Assembly (NCBI RefSeq): GCF_001467825.1
Contig: NZ_LNYK01000033.1
Span: 62,948-126,947 of the forward strand
Length of the DNA: 64,000 nt
Reading direction: 5' to 3'
Source of the DNA: Legionella londiniensis
GTDB lineage: Bacteria; Pseudomonadota; Gammaproteobacteria; Legionellales; Legionellaceae
Below, piece by piece: positions 61,065-64,000 of this stretch. The position numbers and the translations under genes were made by a program. Under the pieces are notes generated by a model, which saw only the letters and a list, made by a program, of their open reading frames with translations, made no database searches and was not told the origin of the DNA. Position 1 is the first letter of the stretch. Each line of letters begins with the position of its first letter.

Positions 61065-62879
61065 TCATTCCACCGTCACTGATTTTGCCAGATTGCGCGG
61101 CTGATCTACATCCGTACCTTTAGCGACTGCGACATGATAAGCAAGCAATTGCAAGGGAAGAGTATAAATAATTGGCGCGATCCACTGGCCACAAGCAGGG
61201 ACCTTAATCAAACGCGCACCGTCCGCAAGCCAGGACTGTGAATCGTCCACAAAAACATATAATTGCCCGCCGCGCGCGCTGACTTCATGTAAATTGGATT
61301 TTAGCTTGTCCAGCAATTCATCATTCGGCGCCACTGCAATGACCGGCATGTTGCTATCTACCAGAGCTAATGGGCCATGTTTTAATTCTCCGGCAGGGTA
61401 GGCTTCAGCATGAATATAGGAAATTTCCTTTAATTTTAATGCGCCTTCCAAAGCCACAGGATATTGCACCCCGCGCCCAAGAAACAATGCATGCGCCTTA
61501 TTCACAAATTCTGCGGCCAGTGATTCTATTTCATCATTGATTTTTAATGTTTGCTCGCAGCAAGCCGGTAATTGCTGTAATTGATGTAATACTTCCTTAG
61601 CGCGGCTGTCGCGGCACAAGGCGGCAGCCAGCATCAGGAGTGCTGCAAGCTGGGTGGTGAAGGCCTTGGTTGAAGCAACCCCGATTTCAACCCCAGCCCT
61701 TGTCAGAAAGATAAAATCAGATTCACGAACGAGGGTGCTCGCCGCTACATTACAAATCGCAAAAGTTGCCAGATAGCCAAGCTTTTTTGCTTTCTGCAAG
61801 GCCGCCAAAGTATCTGCCGTTTCTCCGGATTGGGAAATGGTGATGAAAAGCGTATTGTCGCTTACGACCACGTCGCGATAGCGGTATTCGCTGGCGATTT
61901 CGACCTGCGTAGGCAAGGAAGCCAGGGATTCCAGCCAGTATTTGGCAATCAACCCCGCGTGATAACTTGTTCCGCAAGCAACAATTTGAATCTGTTTAAC
62001 CTGCTTAAAAATTGAATTGGCGCTATCACCGAAGCTAGCCTTGAGCACTTCAAGGCTTGTTACTCTGCCTTCAAGGGTGTCGCCAAGCACTTTATTTTGT
62101 TCAAAAATCTCTTTCAACATGAAGTGGCGATAGCCGTCTTTATTCACGGCATAGATATCGTCCTTTAAATGATGCGCTTTCCGCCCTACGGATTGATTAT
62201 CGGCATTGAATATCTCAACACCTTCTGCCGTAAGCCGTGCGCTGTCGCCTTCTTCAAGATAAATGACCTTTTGCGCAAAAGAGCGCAAGGCCAAGGCATC
62301 GGATGCAATAAAGGTTTCATCAATGCCGAGACCAATCACCAAAGGGCTGCCCTTGCGCACCGCAACCAATTCATGAGGATAGTCGCGATGGATAACACCC
62401 AGGGAAAAAGCGCCCTGCATCCTTGCTGCTGTTTTTTGCACGGCAGCAAGGAGGGATCGCATCATTTGATAATGATAATGAATAAGGTGGGCTGCAACTT
62501 CAGTATCGGTTTCGGAAGTAAACACGTATCCTAATGCCTGTAATTCGCGGCGTAATTCCTCATGATTTTCTATAATGCCATTGTGCACCACAGCAATTTC
62601 TTCGTGAGAGGTATGCGGATGGGCGTTTAATTCGCAGGGTTTGCCATGGGTGGCCCAACGGGTATGAGCGATACCGGTATTTCCATTCAAGGCTTTGGAA
62701 TCCAAAGCATCGGCAAGCGATTGCACTTTCCCCAACATACGAAGGCGCATGAGCTGCTTATCAGAATTAATAATTGCCAAGCCTGCGGAATCATAGCCTC
62801 TGTATTCTAGCCGGCGCAAACCTTCCAGCAAGATTTTGCTGATTTCCCTATGCGACACCGCCCCCATTATCCCGCACAT
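61065..62879 (-). CDS. glmS: Glutamine-fructose-6-phosphate aminotransferase (isomerizing)
   Basis: Makes glucosamine 6-phosphate, the first step to UDP-GlcNAc, feeding GlmM encoded at 19335. The 604-residue product starts MCGIMGAVSHRE with the catalytic Cys2 of the glutaminase domain and has RRLEYRGYDSAGLA. Two SIS sugar-isomerase domains follow (CGTSYHAG, SQSGETADT), and the C-terminus ends in the usual DQPRNLAKSVTVE. GAGGAG precedes the ATG. I see no ribozyme-type leader. Confidence 0.97.
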   Translation of the reverse strand: MCGIMGAVSHREISKILLEGLRRLEYRGYDSAGLAIINSDKQLMRLRMLGKVQSLADALDSKALNGNTGIAHTRWATHGKPCELNAHPHTSHEEIAVVHNGIIENHEELRRELQALGYVFTSETDTEVAAHLIHYHYQMMRSLLAAVQKTAARMQGAFSLGVIHRDYPHELVAVRKGSPLVIGLGIDETFIASDALALRSFAQKVIYLEEGDSARLTAEGVEIFNADNQSVGRKAHHLKDDIYAVNKDGYRHFMLKEIFEQNKVLGDTLEGRVTSLEVLKASFGDSANSIFKQVKQIQIVACGTSYHAGLIAKYWLESLASLPTQVEIASEYRYRDVVVSDNTLFITISQSGETADTLAALQKAKKLGYLATFAICNVAASTLVRESDFIFLTRAGVEIGVASTKAFTTQLAALLMLAAALCRDSRAKEVLHQLQQLPACCEQTLKINDEIESLAAEFVNKAHALFLGRGVQYPVALEGALKLKEISYIHAEAYPAGELKHGPLALVDSNMPVIAVAPNDELLDKLKSNLHEVSARGGQLYVFVDDSQSWLADGARLIKVPACGQWIAPIIYTLPLQLLAYHVAVAKGTDVDQPRNLAKSVTVE

Positions 62880-62959
62880 ATATGTTTACTCCTCAAATTG
62901 GCAAAAGAATTGCAATAAAAAGCACGAATTATGCCATAATTATCCTGAATTAGTTAGGT

Positions 62960-63085
62960 TTACACATTGTTTCTGCAGAGCCTATGCATGAAAAAACTCT
63001 TGGCTTCTACATCCCACAGGAACAAGTCGCGGGACGCAGGGATAGGAGCCAAGTTGACCTCATCTAATTTAAGTTTGATTTTCAT
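62960..63085 (-). pseudogene. Possible remnant of a phage-type integrase N-terminus
   Basis: A 41-codon frame runs from ATG at 63085 to TAA at 62960, 25 bases after smpB on the same strand. Its product, opening MKIKLKLDEV and continuing RDLFLWDVEAKSFFMHRL, resembles the first 40 residues of tyrosine integrases (pattern near the start: FxWDxExKGFxxRV). The rest of an integrase is absent and the frame stops early. Integrases often lie beside smpB where islands have entered the neighbouring ssrA gene, which supports the reading. The similarity is by eye only. Confidence 0.4.
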
Positions 63086-63110
63086 GCGCGGGCCCTCATT
63101 GTTTCTGAAC

Positions 63111-63578
63111 TCAACGGCTTTTCAAAACGCGCGCTCTTGTTCGCTGCCAGTCCCGCTCTTTGATTGTATCGCGTTTATCATGGCTTTTCTTGCCCTTGGC
63201 CAAAGCTATCTTGATTTTAATAAGGCTTTTTTTCCAGTATAGCGACAAAGGAACCAAAGTATATCCCTGACGCTCAACATGGCCAATTAACTTGCTCAGC
63301 TCCCGCCGGTTCAACAGCAACTTTCGGGTGCGCGAGGGATCAGCTGGAACATGAGTGGACGCTGTAGGCAACGGTTGAATTTGGGCGCCTAAAAGCCAGG
63401 CCTCGCCATGCTTGATGATGACATGCGCATCGGCAATATTGACTTTCCCGGCCCGCAAGCTTTTCACTTCCCAGCCTTCAAGTGCGATGCCAGCTTCATA
63501 TTCATCCTCAATAAAATAGTCAAACCTTGCTTTTTTATTAACGACTATGGTGCCGCTATCTTGTTTTTTGCTGGTCAT
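63111..63578 (-). CDS. smpB: SsrA-binding protein SmpB
   Basis: Binds tmRNA and brings it to stalled ribosomes for trans-translation. The 155-residue product has the conserved [34 protein letters not shown] and the basic C-terminal tail [17 protein letters not shown]. The tmRNA gene itself is not seen in this window. Divergent from the peroxiredoxin gene. Confidence 0.96.
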   Translation of the reverse strand: MTSKKQDSGTIVVNKKARFDYFIEDEYEAGIALEGWEVKSLRAGKVNIADAHVIIKHGEAWLLGAQIQPLPTASTHVPADPSRTRKLLLNRRELSKLIGHVERQGYTLVPLSLYWKKSLIKIKIALAKGKKSHDKRDTIKERDWQRTRARVLKSR

Positions 63579-63678
63579 AACTTACCTGACAACTCATTTT
63601 TTATACCGCTGCAGTTTTTATTGCAGCTACAAACCAGGTAGGATAGCATGAAGTGCGGGCAATGCAGGAGATATTTAG

Positions 63679-64000
63679 ATGGATACAGGTCAAAAATTAC
63701 CAAATTATCATTTTACAGCCACCGGCAATCTGCAGGGAAATCTTGCCGACTACCGCGGGCAATGGCTCATTTTATATTTTTATCCCAAAGACGCCACCCC
63801 AGGATGCACGACAGAAGGCCAGAATTTCCGTGATTTAGGGCCTGAGTTTTCCGCCTTGAATACAGTGATTTTTGGCATTTCCCGGGACAGTTTGCAAGCC
63901 CATGAAAACTTTAAGCGCAAGCAGCAGTTTCCTTTTGAATTAATCAGTGATGCTGATGAAACACTTTGCCAGATGCTTGATGTGATTAAAATGAAAAACA
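63679..64000 (+). CDS. bcp: Thioredoxin-dependent peroxiredoxin, BCP/PrxQ type (cut by window edge)
   Basis: Thiol peroxidase that reduces hydrogen and organic peroxides. The first 107 codons are present: MDTGQKLPNYHFTATGN, then the peroxidatic-site motif YPKDATPGCTTEG with Cys43. The resolving Cys often found five residues later (CxxxxC) is absent (CTTEGQ). Another Cys at position 97 could serve instead. AGGAG lies 8 bases before the ATG. Confidence 0.93.
   Translation, partial: MDTGQKLPNYHFTATGNLQGNLADYRGQWLILYFYPKDATPGCTTEGQNFRDLGPEFSALNTVIFGISRDSLQAHENFKRKQQFPFELISDADETLCQMLDVIKMKN

Noticed and set aside
60832-61123. Short proteins on both strands between tex and glmS
   Set aside because: No ribosome-binding sites, high palindrome content and mirrored frames make repeat DNA the better explanation.
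62880-62959. glmS ribozyme or riboswitch in the glmS leader
   Set aside because: No conserved ribozyme core is visible, the space is too short, and this class is mainly found in Gram-positive bacteria.
62880-63110. tmRNA (ssrA) gene next to smpB
   Set aside because: The gap is short and shows neither the alanine acceptor stem with GGTTC arm nor a tag reading frame ending in ALAA or similar.
63648-63838. Two 61-codon plus-strand frames at the start of the peroxiredoxin gene
   Set aside because: They are out of frame with the clear BCP reading frame that starts at 63679 with AGGAG upstream.

Overview
The window is a dense stretch of bacterial chromosome, about 45% GC by eye, with about 50 protein genes, two tRNA genes and no rRNA, CRISPR array or intact mobile element. 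Gene content and order point to a gammaproteobacterium of the order Legionellales (Coxiella, Aquicella or Legionella-like). The main reason is the order infB-nusA-rimP-tRNA-fMet-nuoN..A-tRNA-Leu-secG-tpiA-glmM-folP-ftsH-rlmE, in which a 14-gene complex I operon sits between the two tRNA genes that are close neighbours in Escherichia coli. The genus is inference; I could not search databases.

Region 1 (1-24356, all minus strand) is one long co-directional block. Transcription runs from rlmE and ftsH through folP, glmM, tpiA, secG, tRNA-Leu(GAG) and the whole nuo operon. It continues to tRNA-fMet, which has its own clear promoter and terminator, and then to rimP, nusA and the start of infB (cut by the window edge). 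This block covers rRNA maturation, membrane protein quality control, cell-wall and folate precursors, glycolysis, respiration and translation initiation.

Region 2 (24543-42227) mixes housekeeping genes (yhbY, a DUF2066 gene, a CDP-alcohol phosphatidyltransferase gene, hda, hslO, rep) with accessory genes. The accessory genes are a patatin-like phospholipase, a peptide/proton symporter, an unusually long animal-type urocanase, and four large unrecognised membrane proteins. Three of those four end in the same short basic motif, R-[RK]-T-[KR]-[ST]-x-[DE]-x-[LF]. Two share a membrane-hairpin/coiled-coil/membrane-hairpin plan. One is histidine-rich and lies behind a good Fur-box match. This set is the best candidate for something undescribed. 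Host-directed or membrane-organising proteins are a reasonable guess for this order, but unproved.

Region 3 (42457-50977) holds the stress-associated trio prkA-yeaH-spoVR on the minus strand, diverging from pepN-aroE on the plus strand. Region 4 (51018-64000) holds typA-nadK-recN (plus), tex-yciA with an unknown 545-residue gene (minus), glmS and smpB (minus), and the start of a bcp-type peroxiredoxin gene (plus). Between glmS and smpB lies a short stretch that looks like the N-terminus of a phage-type integrase, possibly the scar of an old island. Between tex and glmS is a repeat-like, palindrome-rich spacer.
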